In this document: one piece after another, positions 1 to 7,396 of the stretch | Layout of the letters: each line of letters begins with the position of its first letter | Numbering within the stretch: the first letter of the stretch is position 1 | Source: JAVBLW01 sp031553215 | Lineage (GTDB): Bacteria > Bacillota_I > Bacilli_A > Acholeplasmatales > Anaeroplasmataceae | Length of the DNA stretch: 32,606 bases | Assembly (NCBI GenBank): GCA_031553215.1 | Contig: JAVBLW010000004.1 | Location: 1 to 32,606 of the forward strand | Direction: 5' to 3' | Position numbers and translations under genes: made by a program | Notes under the pieces: generated by a model | Databases searched by the model: none | Seen by the model: the letters and a program-made list of their open reading frames with translations, nothing else | Told to the model about the DNA's origin: nothing

Positions 1-360
1 TGATTCTAAACTTATATCACTTAAATCTAATGTTTCGCTACCATATACAAGTTGTATTCCTTTCAATGAAATTGATGAACCTGTATTATTGTATAATTCT
101 ATAAAACTATGTGATATTGGAGTATCACTTTTTCCTCCTCCGCCATATACCTGATTAATTATTAATCCTGTATAATCTATTTCTTCTTCTACTGGTGTTT
201 CATTTCCTCCCGGTGTCTCATTGTTTCCTGGTGTTTCATTTTCTTCACCTGCTGGTTCCACTATTTCTGTATTATCTTTTTTTGTATTATCATTATTGCA
301 TGCAGTCATACCTACTGCAAGACCTGCAGCCAATATACCTAATATAATTTTCCTTTTCAT
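1..360 (-). CDS. Lipoprotein with lamin-tail-like domain (partial, C-terminus beyond window)
   Basis: The frame is open from an ATG at 358-360 to the window edge, giving 120 residues without a stop. The N-terminus is a lipoprotein signal: MKRK, a hydrophobic stretch, then VGMTAC with the lipidated Cys at residue 21. A charged, low-complexity linker follows, with three NETP/NETPG-like units at residues 41-57, as is usual for spacing a domain off the membrane. From residue 64 the motif LIINQVYGGGG and then HSFIELYNNTGSSISLKG matches the start of lamin-tail (LTD) domains, where FIELYN and the later L.G..L are typical. LTD domains often precede nuclease or phosphoesterase domains in secreted bacterial proteins, but whatever follows lies outside the window. 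The start is supported by AAGGAG 7 nt upstream and an extended -10. Confidence is good for lipoprotein and LTD; function is unknown. Confidence 0.85.
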   Translation of the reverse strand, partial: MKRKIILGILAAGLAVGMTACNNDNTKKDNTEIVEPAGEENETPGNNETPGGNETPVEEEIDYTGLIINQVYGGGGKSDTPISHSFIELYNNTGSSISLKGIQLVYGSETLDLSDISLES

Positions 361-383
361 AATTATCTCCTTATTTCTTAACT

Positions 384-392
384 ATAATAGCA
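384..392 (-). promoter_or_regulatory. Extended -10 promoter for the LTD lipoprotein
   Basis: On the minus strand the bases read TGCTATTAT, an extended -10 (TGn plus TATTAT), about 24 nt upstream of the ATG. No good -35 is visible, which is compatible with an extended -10 promoter. Confidence 0.5.
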
Positions 393-436
393 CAAAATAA
401 CATGTAGATATATTTGATTTTTGTAAAGAAAAGTAA

Positions 437-466
437 AGAAAAACTATGTTTTCACATAGTTTTTTT
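437..466 (-). terminator. Intrinsic terminator after the exoA-ptp unit
   Basis: The stem AAACTATG (441-448) pairs with CATAGTTT (455-462) around a 6-nt loop, and flanking A/T pairs extend it. It is followed by T-rich sequence on both strands. It lies between the phosphatase stop (531) and the lipoprotein promoter, so it most likely ends the upstream minus-strand unit. Confidence 0.7.
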
Positions 467-530
467 AAAATACACATTAGATTATCTTTCTTATTATTAC
501 ATATAAAATTAATGGTCTATCATCATTAAT

Positions 531-980
531 TTATAAAATATGTTTTATAAAAGAATTCAAGCCTATCACTATATCTTCATATGTTTTTTCAAAATTACCA
601 TTATACCAAGGATCAGCTATATCCCTTGATTCACCGGCATACTCAAGTAACATTTTCACCTTATGATTCGGATCATTTTCTATTATTTTATATAAGTTAC
701 GTTTGTTATTTTGATCCATTAGAATTATATAGTCAAATGAATCATACCATTCTTTTCTAAATCTTTTCGCTTCTCGCATTTGATAAGGGATATTATATTT
801 ATCTAATATTCTTTTTGTTCCATAATGGATATCTGATCCTATTTCTTCACTACTTGTAGCAGATGATTCAATAATAAAATTATCCTCTAATTTCATATCT
901 TTTATCATTTTCTTAAAAACATATTCCGCCATTGGAGATCTACATATATTTCCATGACATACAAACATTACTTTTATCAT
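531..980 (-). CDS. Low-molecular-weight protein tyrosine phosphatase
   Basis: This is a 149-residue cytoplasmic phosphatase of the LMW-PTP/arsenate reductase fold. The CX5R P-loop is intact at the N-terminus: C8-HGNIC-R14 followed by SPM. The general acid Asp is present in DPWY (D123), the expected position for the family, and the length matches (about 150). It hydrolyses phosphotyrosine, or in some Bacillota phosphoarginine as in YwlE. Residue 12 of the P-loop, which separates arginine from tyrosine phosphatases in that comparison (Thr in YwlE), is Ile here, so tyrosine specificity is the default reading. AAGGTGA lies 5 nt before the ATG. It follows exonuclease III by 9 nt on the same strand, so the two are probably co-transcribed. 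Confidence 0.92.
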   Translation of the reverse strand: MIKVMFVCHGNICRSPMAEYVFKKMIKDMKLEDNFIIESSATSSEEIGSDIHYGTKRILDKYNIPYQMREAKRFRKEWYDSFDYIILMDQNNKRNLYKIIENDPNHKVKMLLEYAGESRDIADPWYNGNFEKTYEDIVIGLNSFIKHIL

Positions 981-989
981 ATTTTCACC

Positions 990-1736
990 TTATTTTATTA
1001 TGAGTTCAATTGGACAATGATCACTACCAAATACGTTGGTATGAATTTTTGCATCTAATATAGAATCTTTTAATTCGTTATTTACTAAAAAATAATCTAT
1101 TCTCCAACCGGCATTATTAGCTCTGGCATTAAAACGGTAACTCCACCATGAATATTTTATCTCATCCGGATATAAATATCTAAATGTATCAATAAAACCA
1201 CTATCTAATAATTCACCAAACTTACTTCTTTCTTCAATTGTAAATCCGGCATTTCTTAGATTTGTTTTAGGATTTTTAATATCTATCTCTTTGTGTGCAA
1301 CGTTTAAATCACCGCAAACTATTACATTTTTTCTATTTTTTAAATCAATTAAATATTTTCTCAAGTCATCCTCAAAGACCATTCTATAATCTAATCTTTT
1401 CAGTTCTTCCTGCGAATTAGGTGAATATATCGTGACTACATAATACTTTTCATATTCCAAAGTAATTATTCTTCCTTCATCGTTATATTTACCACCAATT
1501 CCCAAAGTCACATTTATAGGTTCATATTTCGTGAATATAGCTGTTCCTGAATATCCCTTTTTTAAAGCATAGCTAAAATATGCATAATACCCCTCCAAAT
1601 CAAGATTGACCTGTCCCTCCTGAAGTTTTATTTCTTGCAAACATATAAAATCAGGGTCTTCATTCTTAAAAAAATCCATAAATCCATTATTTAAACATGC
1701 CCTTAATCCATTTACATTCCAACATAATAATTTCAT
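990..1736 (-). CDS. exoA: Exodeoxyribonuclease III (AP endonuclease, ExoA/Xth family)
   Basis: This is a 248-residue enzyme of base excision repair that cleaves at abasic sites and has 3'-5' exonuclease and 3'-phosphatase activity. All expected active-site residues of the endonuclease/exonuclease/phosphatase fold are visible: N7 (WNVNG), E35 (LQE), Y104 (YSP), D143 and N145 (GDLN), and the D239-H240 pair (GSDHCP). The SWWSYRFNARANNAGWRIDY segment (196-215) is characteristic of ExoA/Xth. Length is normal for the ExoA branch (about 250). The start is supported by GAGGTG 6 nt upstream and by an extended -10 just upstream. It is the first gene of a two-gene unit with the phosphatase. Confidence 0.96.
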   Translation of the reverse strand: MKLLCWNVNGLRACLNNGFMDFFKNEDPDFICLQEIKLQEGQVNLDLEGYYAYFSYALKKGYSGTAIFTKYEPINVTLGIGGKYNDEGRIITLEYEKYYVVTIYSPNSQEELKRLDYRMVFEDDLRKYLIDLKNRKNVIVCGDLNVAHKEIDIKNPKTNLRNAGFTIEERSKFGELLDSGFIDTFRYLYPDEIKYSWWSYRFNARANNAGWRIDYFLVNNELKDSILDAKIHTNVFGSDHCPIELIIK

Positions 1737-1752
1737 ATATACACCTCATATT

Positions 1753-1761
1753 TTTATAGCA
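1753..1761 (-). promoter_or_regulatory. Extended -10 promoter for exoA-ptp
   Basis: The minus strand reads TGCTATAAA, an extended -10, 17 nt before the exoA ATG. No clear -35 is seen at 16-18 bp spacing. Confidence 0.5.
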
Positions 1762-1777
1762 TAATATTATTTGTCTA

Positions 1778-2257
1778 TTATTTTTTTTTAATCTTTAAGG
1801 ATATTACTTTTCCCGTCTGTTTAGACTTTAGAAAATGCATTCCATATTCTTTATATTTTTTCATTATTTTTGATGTAATTATGTAATTAGTCCGAATAGT
1901 AGTTACCTGTCCATCACTTAGTTTAACTTTAACATCTGTATTGTAACTTCTACCTGAAATATATGATTTATGTAATACTATTTCACCATTAAGTAAAATA
2001 GCATCCTTACATATTTCTTTGGCTTTTTTATGTATCTTAAGTTGAATCTTTAATCCAATAATGGCCAAAATAGTCAATAGCACAGATAATACTGCTGTAC
2101 CAATTCCCACGTATGTCTCATATGTGTAGGCATAGACTGAAAAACAATACATTAATATGCAAAACATCCCAGATACAAATATTACAATGTTTGACCAGTA
2201 ATTATCTCCATCGACCGTATCTATATATCTTTTATATTTATTATATTGTTCATTCAT
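1778..2257 (-). CDS. Small two-TM membrane protein of unknown function
   Basis: The frame opens at 2269, but the ATG there has AAGGA almost touching it. The in-frame ATG at 2257 has GGTGAT with 3 nt spacing, the arrangement used by yidD in this window (9288), so I prefer 2257 (159 residues). The N-terminal 20 residues are polar, followed by two membrane segments at about 20-45 and 51-72 and a basic C-terminal cytosolic part of about 85 residues. That part is probably beta-rich: one strand-like stretch contains VKVKLSDGQVTTIRT and the tail is lysine-rich. I do not recognise the family. A nearby TATAAT (2284-2289, minus strand) may be its own -10. No terminator is evident between it and exoA, so read-through into exoA is possible. 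Confidence 0.7.
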   Translation of the reverse strand: MNEQYNKYKRYIDTVDGDNYWSNIVIFVSGMFCILMYCFSVYAYTYETYVGIGTAVLSVLLTILAIIGLKIQLKIHKKAKEICKDAILLNGEIVLHKSYISGRSYNTDVKVKLSDGQVTTIRTNYIITSKIMKKYKEYGMHFLKSKQTGKVISLKIKKK

Positions 2258-2291
2258 GTTATCACCCATTTCCTTAAAATAACATTATAAT

Positions 2292-2320
2292 AAAAAAATA
2301 CCTATATCTCTATAAGTATT
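2292..2320 (-). terminator. Intrinsic terminator after the XRE operon
   Basis: On the minus strand a 10-bp stem with one G-U pair, AATACTTATA/TATAGGTATT, has a GAGA loop and is followed at once by a run of seven T. It sits 40 nt downstream of the stop of the 109-aa gene. Confidence 0.8.
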
Positions 2321-2359
2321 TTATCATATTATTCTTTTTTGATGGTAGATAAATTTGAT

Positions 2360-2689
2360 TTAGTATATTATTGAAAATACAATTTCCAGAATCACTAACC
2401 CCAAAACCAATCCACTAATATATATCATCCAAAATCTCTTTCTAGCCTTAGACCATTTCACTTTTGTATCATATTTTTTTATAGTAACCAAAGGTTTTGC
2501 AAAAAGTCCCATTCTAGTAACTAATATTTCCTTATCTCCAACTTGATAAACATAACCACTTTTAAATCTATCAACAGGTTGATACCTTACCCCATTTTCA
2601 ATAACAGTGGGTATCTTATTAACTACCGAAACCTCTAATTCATTTACTTCTCTTGTCGCCATATTTATAGCAATTACTTTCCACGCCAT
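2360..2689 (-). CDS. Small tail-anchored-like membrane protein, unknown
   Basis: This is a 109-residue protein not assignable to a family by eye. Residues 1-80 look soluble and beta-rich (MAWKVIAINMATREVNELEV; a RYQPVDRFKSGYVYQVGDKE segment), then a basic stretch KWSKARKR precedes a single C-terminal membrane helix (about 86-109). It starts 1 nt after the stop of the XRE gene, with AAAGGAG about 9 nt before the ATG, so it is translationally linked to that regulator. The pairing suggests the two act together, possibly as sensor or target, but that is inference only. Confidence 0.7.
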   Translation of the reverse strand: MAWKVIAINMATREVNELEVSVVNKIPTVIENGVRYQPVDRFKSGYVYQVGDKEILVTRMGLFAKPLVTIKKYDTKVKWSKARKRFWMIYISGLVLGLVILEIVFSIIY

Positions 2690-2690
2690 T

Positions 2691-3599
2691 TTATTGTTCT
2701 CCTTTAATCTTTAAATCATTTCTCATGTTTCTTAAATTTATATATTCTTTAATTATTATAATTGGATAAGAAACTGCACTTAACACACAAGAAAGGGTCA
2801 CTCCAAATAAGAAAATTACCATTGCGATAATAAATCCAATTATTGCAAATATAACTTTTACTGCGATTAAAAATATAAGACCATCTAAATCTAATGAGAA
2901 TATAACACCTGGAGCCTTAAAAGTAAAGTCTAGTGCCCATTCCATAATTTCCCTTATATAAGTATCAAATATTAAACATGAAATAAATGCATAAAATGCA
3001 TATCCAAATATTAATGAATTCATAAATTTATTTAATGTAATGGTTGTCCCAAAGGATATTATTAAGAATAAAATGAATGGTAATATAGAAAAAATATGGC
3101 TGCATAAAATTTTAGTCTTTTGAGTCTTACATTCTTTTTCTATTTTATATATAATTATATTTTTTTTCTTTATTTTTTCCTCTTCTTCCTTCACCAAACA
3201 AGAAGCGCATTTTACAACAGGTGTAATTGTCCCAAGATTATCATTTGTTACAGTTATACCACAAGTTTTACAAAAGCCTATTGTTTTAATTTCAATTTCC
3301 TGTGAATCTATTACTACAAGAGGTTGAACATTGATTACATTATTGTCACAATTTTCATCTTTGGTATCGTTTGAGTTCTCACTTACACTCATATCTATTC
3401 CTATTAATTCATCTATTGTTATATTAAATATTTTAGCAATTTTTGAAAATAACAAAGGATCTGGCAATGATTTTCCTGTTTCCCATTTACTTACAGCTTG
3501 TGGAGAAACATTAAGTTCTTTAGCAAACTCATTTTGCTTAATTCCTTTTTTCATCCTTAAATATTTTATATTGCTACATAAAAAATTTTCTTCACCCAT
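2691..3599 (-). CDS. XRE-family regulator with zinc-ribbon-like Cys pairs and C-terminal membrane segments
   Basis: This 302-residue protein has three parts. Residues 10-66 are a clear Cro/C1-type helix-turn-helix (YLRMKKGIKQNEFAKEL, then VSPQAVSKWETGKSLPD). Residues 110-134 carry two CxxC pairs (C110/C113 and C131/C134), spaced like a small zinc ribbon. Residues about 160-285 contain three or four hydrophobic segments, so it is probably membrane-tethered. Membrane-bound XRE proteins with a zinc-ribbon linker are common in Bacillota, and their signals are mostly unknown. The start has AGAGGT at suitable distance and a textbook promoter upstream that contains palindromic elements, which suggests autoregulation. 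It is co-transcribed with the 109-aa membrane protein. Confidence 0.85.
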   Translation of the reverse strand: MGEENFLCSNIKYLRMKKGIKQNEFAKELNVSPQAVSKWETGKSLPDPLLFSKIAKIFNITIDELIGIDMSVSENSNDTKDENCDNNVINVQPLVVIDSQEIEIKTIGFCKTCGITVTNDNLGTITPVVKCASCLVKEEEEKIKKKNIIIYKIEKECKTQKTKILCSHIFSILPFILFLIISFGTTITLNKFMNSLIFGYAFYAFISCLIFDTYIREIMEWALDFTFKAPGVIFSLDLDGLIFLIAVKVIFAIIGFIIAMVIFLFGVTLSCVLSAVSYPIIIIKEYINLRNMRNDLKIKGEQ

Positions 3600-3625
3600 G
3601 ATAAATACCTCTTCTCTTACCTACT

Positions 3626-3655
3626 ATTATACTTTAACTGTTAAATAAAACTCAA
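3626..3655 (-). promoter_or_regulatory. Vegetative promoter of the XRE operon
   Basis: On the minus strand: -35 TTGAGT (3650-3655), 18-bp spacer, -10 TATAAT (3626-3631). The ATG is 27 nt downstream of the -10. A 13-bp palindrome fills much of the spacer. Confidence 0.75.
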
Positions 3656-3691
3656 TCAACTGTTAGTTGTTTTCGATAATCCGTTAGTTGT
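3633..3691. promoter_or_regulatory. Operator-like repeat array at the XRE promoter
   Basis: There are three related elements. A perfect 13-bp palindrome TTTAACTGTTAAA (3633-3645) lies between -35 and -10. CAACTGTTAGTTG (3657-3669), with 5-bp inverted arms, lies just upstream of the -35. A third copy, GTTAGTTGT (3683-3691), repeats 3662-3670. AACTGTTA cores recur at 22 bp and GTTAGTTGT at 21 bp, about two helical turns. These are likely binding sites of the adjacent XRE protein. Confidence 0.55.
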
Positions 3692-3817
3692 ATAAGCCAC
3701 TATTATAACATTTTTTAATTCTATGCTTTAAAATATCTATCAGTATCTAAAAATACTATTATTAATGTATAAAAATTATCTTTTAAAAGAAAAATAATAA
3801 TATCTTTTAAGAGAGGG

Positions 3818-5197
3818 GTGTCTCATATAAAACCCAACGAATTAACAAAAGCATTAAAGGAACATTTTAATAACGATGCTTCTTTTGTTATTGAAGAAAT
3901 AATAACTTCTAATGCAAAATATAAAATTATTTATTTAAAAGGTGCGACTGATAATGGCATAATAATAGAAAGCATTATTAAACCACTAAATCAATTTGGA
4001 ATAACATATGGTTTCGAAACGAAAGATTTTTTAAATTTAGAAGATTCTATTACAGATTTAATCAAAGGAAATGTAATCGTAATAAATAACAACAAAATTT
4101 CTTTAGTTAATTGCCAAAAAAACCATTTGCGCAGCATCGAAGAGCCAGATAGTGAAAAAACACTTAATGGTTCAAAGGATGGATTCATTGAATCATTAAT
4201 AACAAATATCGCATTGATAAGACAAAAATTACCTAATCTAAATCTAAAGTTTAAAAGTATAACATTAGGAGAAAATATTAAAACCAATGGCGCTATTGCC
4301 TATTTAGATGACATTGTTGATAGAAATCTTTTAGCTGAGGCCGAAAAAAGATTGCAAAAAGTAAAATTAGATGGAATCTTTGATGTACACTATATAATTG
4401 AAATAATTAAAGATTCACCACGATCTTTTTTCAATACAATTGGTGAAACCGAACGTCCAGATTCTGTTTGTGCAAAATTACTCGAAGGTGGAATTGCTAT
4501 ACTTATAGATGGATCACCTTGTGTCATTTTACTTCCCTTCTTATTTGCTGAAAATTTTCAATCAAATGATGATTATTATACAAATTTTTACTATGCTTCT
4601 TTTTCAAGATTTATTCGTTATTTAGCATTCATTATAAGCATTTGTGCACCTGCATTCTATATTTCCTTTGTGGCATTTAATCATGAATTAATCCCAACTT
4701 TTTTAGCTTTGAATATTGCCGCTAGTTCTTCTTCCGTTCCTATGACTGTTGTTATGGAATGCATTCTTTTTATAATTTTATTCGAGTTATTACGTGAAGC
4801 AGGATTAAGAATGCCATCCAAAGTCGGCCAAGCACTGAGTATTGTTGGTGCTATAATTATCGGCCAAGCTGCTGTGGAAGCAAAGATCGTTAGCGCACCA
4901 ATAATTATTATTGTCGCAGTCACAGCTGTAACTGGTTTTATGACTCCCAAAATGAATACATTAATAGGATTTTTAAGACTTTTCATGATTATCGGTGCTT
5001 GCCTTTTTGGGATATACGGAGTACTAGTTGTGTTCCTTCTCTTCATAATAAAACTATTTTCTATTGATACCTTTGGAGTTCAATATAGTGGTAATTTTTT
5101 TACTCTTTCTTTAAAGAAATTAAAAGACTCATTTATACGTGCGCCATATGATAAGTTTAATAAAAACAAAAAAAATGAATCGAGGAAAAAGAGATGA
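3818..5197 (+). CDS. gerKA: Spore germination receptor subunit A (GerA/GerKA family)
   Basis: This is a 459-residue inner-membrane protein of the GerA germinant receptor, which responds to nutrients in dormant spores. It has the family layout: a soluble N-terminal half, the conserved block with AIAYLDDIVDRNLL (about 165-180), a stretch with ETERPDSVCAKLLEGG then DGSPCVILLPFLF (about 210-245), and the YYTNFYYASFSRFIRYL run leading into about five membrane helices (270-430) with the typical PSKVGQALSIVGAIIIGQAAVEA loop in two parts. A basic tail ends the protein. The only plausible start is GTG at 3818, whose purine-rich SD-like run (GAGAGGG) abuts it directly. Its stop overlaps the next ATG by 4 nt (ATGA). 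The gene order A-C-B is that of Bacillus gerK. No clear sporulation sigma-G promoter could be identified by eye. Confidence 0.92.
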   Translation: MSHIKPNELTKALKEHFNNDASFVIEEIITSNAKYKIIYLKGATDNGIIIESIIKPLNQFGITYGFETKDFLNLEDSITDLIKGNVIVINNNKISLVNCQKNHLRSIEEPDSEKTLNGSKDGFIESLITNIALIRQKLPNLNLKFKSITLGENIKTNGAIAYLDDIVDRNLLAEAEKRLQKVKLDGIFDVHYIIEIIKDSPRSFFNTIGETERPDSVCAKLLEGGIAILIDGSPCVILLPFLFAENFQSNDDYYTNFYYASFSRFIRYLAFIISICAPAFYISFVAFNHELIPTFLALNIAASSSSVPMTVVMECILFIILFELLREAGLRMPSKVGQALSIVGAIIIGQAAVEAKIVSAPIIIIVAVTAVTGFMTPKMNTLIGFLRLFMIIGACLFGIYGVLVVFLLFIIKLFSIDTFGVQYSGNFFTLSLKKLKDSFIRAPYDKFNKNKKNESRKKR

Positions 5198-6279
5198 AAA
5201 AAATAATTATACTACTATCAATTATTATATTACCACTACTAACTAGTTGCTATGATTTTTTTGAATTAAAGGGCGTTTCCTTTTGTTTCGGAATAAGCTT
5301 TGACTATGATCAAAAAGAAGATAAAAAATATTGTGTTAATATTGAAACCGAAGTCATAAAGAATCATCTGTCTCAGACAGACTATGAATCTACAATTCAC
5401 GAAACAAGAGGTAATACATTTTCTGAAGCCTACTCAAATCTAACCTCTTCTACGTCAAGCCGTATTGACTTCACTCATTGCCAATTAATAATTATTAATA
5501 GTAATATAGATTACCTAGATTTAAAAAATTTAATTGCCAGTCTTTTTGATAACATTCTACTCTCTAACGGCATTTATATACTAATGGCTTATGATGGCGA
5601 TGCAAAAGATATATTAAAATCAGAATCCATAACAGATGCATCCCTTTCTTTTGAAATTATCTATGCCTTGAAAGAAGATGGACATTATTATGACAAAACT
5701 TTTAAAAAATCTATTTCTGATATGTATAACGACTTCTATTCAGAAACCGGAGGTTTCCTATTGCCTACAGTTATATTAGAAAAACAGGATGATAAAGATG
5801 TTGCCATTCTTACAGGTGCCCTATTATATAATAATCATCAATTCATAAGACATTTAGATAATGATGAACTCAGATATTCACTATTTGTTGGAAAAAAGAT
5901 TGAAAAGTTTTTGTTTAATGTGAACATTAATGAACAAACCATAAGCTTATGTGTCAACCCTTTTAAACTTAATAAAAAAATTATCGATGGAGAAAAAATC
6001 AATTTTATATTTAATTATAAACTTCCAATTACGGTCACTGAATCTTTTGATATATCAAAAAATAATTTAAAAACAATTGAAACTATTTTAGAAGATAAAA
6101 TAAAAAATTGTTTCCTTGAAAATCAAAAAAATAGTATTGATATTTTTAACTTAACTACTTATTTATATAAGTATAACTACTCTATATATAAAAAGCATAT
6201 CAATAATATTAATATAAATAATTTTATTTTTTCAATAAGTATAGAAATTAATATAATAAATGAAGGGGTAATACGATGA
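5194..6279 (+). CDS. gerKC: Spore germination receptor lipoprotein (GerC/GerKC family)
   Basis: This 361-residue lipoprotein is the C subunit of the germinant receptor, anchored on the outer face of the inner spore membrane. The signal peptide ends in a clear lipobox LLTSC with the lipid Cys at 19. The region around NTFSEAYSNLTSSTSSRIDF, then THCQLIIIN (about 75-105), corresponds to the conserved GerAC segment in which A and C domains bind partner subunits. The stretch after the lipid Cys (CYDFFELKG) is a divergent form of the usual C-x-D-x-x-E-L start. The C-terminal half is divergent, as is normal for the family. It overlaps the A gene and the B gene by 4 nt each (ATGA), which indicates translational coupling and a fixed subunit ratio. 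Confidence 0.88.
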   Translation: MKKIIILLSIIILPLLTSCYDFFELKGVSFCFGISFDYDQKEDKKYCVNIETEVIKNHLSQTDYESTIHETRGNTFSEAYSNLTSSTSSRIDFTHCQLIIINSNIDYLDLKNLIASLFDNILLSNGIYILMAYDGDAKDILKSESITDASLSFEIIYALKEDGHYYDKTFKKSISDMYNDFYSETGGFLLPTVILEKQDDKDVAILTGALLYNNHQFIRHLDNDELRYSLFVGKKIEKFLFNVNINEQTISLCVNPFKLNKKIIDGEKINFIFNYKLPITVTESFDISKNNLKTIETILEDKIKNCFLENQKNSIDIFNLTTYLYKYNYSIYKKHINNININNFIFSISIEINIINEGVIR

Positions 6280-7370
6280 AAACATTTAATTCAAAACAAT
6301 ACTTCGCTATGATAACTCTATTCATTTTTGGCAGTTTTATTTTATCTCATGGTAATAGGTTAGCTGAGCAGGATACCTGGATTGCTATTTTATATGGTTT
6401 CTTAATAGCTTGCCCATATATTCTTATCATTGCTTATGTCTGCACAAAAAATGAAGGATTAGATGGCTACGAAATCTTTGAACGATATTGTGGAAAATTT
6501 ATTGGAAAGTTATTCTCTTTCTTTTTTATTATAACTGGAATTATAATGGGGATTTTTGTTTGCCGAATATTCATTGAATACGTACATTTAACTAATCTTA
6601 GACAAACACCAGAACTTGTTATTGGCTTATTAATTATTATAGTTTGCATTTATGCCGCAAACCAAAATATTCAAGTAATTTCTAGAATAGCTTCTTTTTT
6701 ATTTATAATCTTTATTATATCATTTATCTTTGTTTGGGTTTTTTCCTTTGCAAATGTAAATCTTGAGAATATGATGCCTATAAATCATACAACTAGCAAA
6801 CAGATGTTTAAGGCTTCCATGGATACCTTTTTAAATCCTTTTTCCGAAGCTTATATCTTATTAATTTATGGAAAAAACTTAAAAAAAGGATCTTCTCATT
6901 ATAAGACACTTATCATTACTTTCATATTAATTACTTTATTCTTGTCCTTTAATTCTTTAAGGAATGTCTTAATTTTAGGAACTCCTGCATATAATGATCT
7001 ATATTTCCCTTCATATATTTCAAATACTATTTTGAATACTGGTGCTATTTTTGAGAGAATCGAATTATTATTTTGTTTTTTCTATATTTTTTGTATTTTC
7101 ATTAAGATAACGCTAGGCATTAAATCTTCTATAATAGGATTAAAATTTCACTTTAAGAAAGCAAATGAAAAATATTTAGCTTTCTTTATTGGAATAGTTG
7201 TACTAATAATAGCATCTTTTGGATTCAAGAACATTGACCATTTTTTTACAATAAGCTATGGACATTTTAGAGAATATCTAAATTATATTTTAATGGTAAT
7301 AGTATTTATTATCTTTGTTCTTACATTTATTAAAAGAAAAAAATATATCAATATAAAAAATACGGATTAA
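6276..7370 (+). CDS. gerKB: Spore germination permease subunit (GerB/GerKB family)
   Basis: This is a 364-residue polytopic membrane protein with about ten hydrophobic segments, fitting the GerB endospore germination permeases of the amino acid/polyamine/organocation superfamily. This subunit is the main germinant-binding one in studied receptors. Family marks seen include the Q-Y-F N-terminal helix followed by LAEQDTWIAILYG (28-40), the YEIFERYCGKFIGKL block (65-79), and the FKASMDTFLNPFSEAYILL segment in the middle. The ligand cannot be read from the sequence. It is the last gene of the operon. Its stop codon lies inside a strong bidirectional terminator shared with the convergent asparagine synthase gene. 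Confidence 0.9.
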   Translation: MKTFNSKQYFAMITLFIFGSFILSHGNRLAEQDTWIAILYGFLIACPYILIIAYVCTKNEGLDGYEIFERYCGKFIGKLFSFFFIITGIIMGIFVCRIFIEYVHLTNLRQTPELVIGLLIIIVCIYAANQNIQVISRIASFLFIIFIISFIFVWVFSFANVNLENMMPINHTTSKQMFKASMDTFLNPFSEAYILLIYGKNLKKGSSHYKTLIITFILITLFLSFNSLRNVLILGTPAYNDLYFPSYISNTILNTGAIFERIELLFCFFYIFCIFIKITLGIKSSIIGLKFHFKKANEKYLAFFIGIVVLIIASFGFKNIDHFFTISYGHFREYLNYILMVIVFIIFVLTFIKRKKYINIKNTD

Positions 7371-7392
7371 TTTGATGTTATCCGTATTTTTT
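7355..7392. terminator. Bidirectional terminator between gerKB and asnB
   Basis: A 13-bp stem AAAAAATACGGAT (7355-7367) pairs with ATCCGTATTTTTT (7380-7392) around a 12-nt loop, with U-rich tails in both orientations. It serves convergent gerKB and asnB; the gerKB stop (7368-7370) falls in the loop. Confidence 0.88.
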
Positions 7393-7396
7393 ATAT

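Noticed and set aside
3120..3648. Plus-strand frames opposite the XRE gene (3120-3305 and 3331-3648)
   Set aside because: They are antisense to a clear HTH/membrane protein gene and contain Phe/Leu/Ser-rich shadow sequence.
3700..3817. Sigma-G-type promoter for the ger operon (GTATA at 3767-3771 with AATAATA at 3793-3799)
   Set aside because: The spacer is 21 bp, too long, and the -10 lacks the leading C; AT-rich sequence gives such matches easily.
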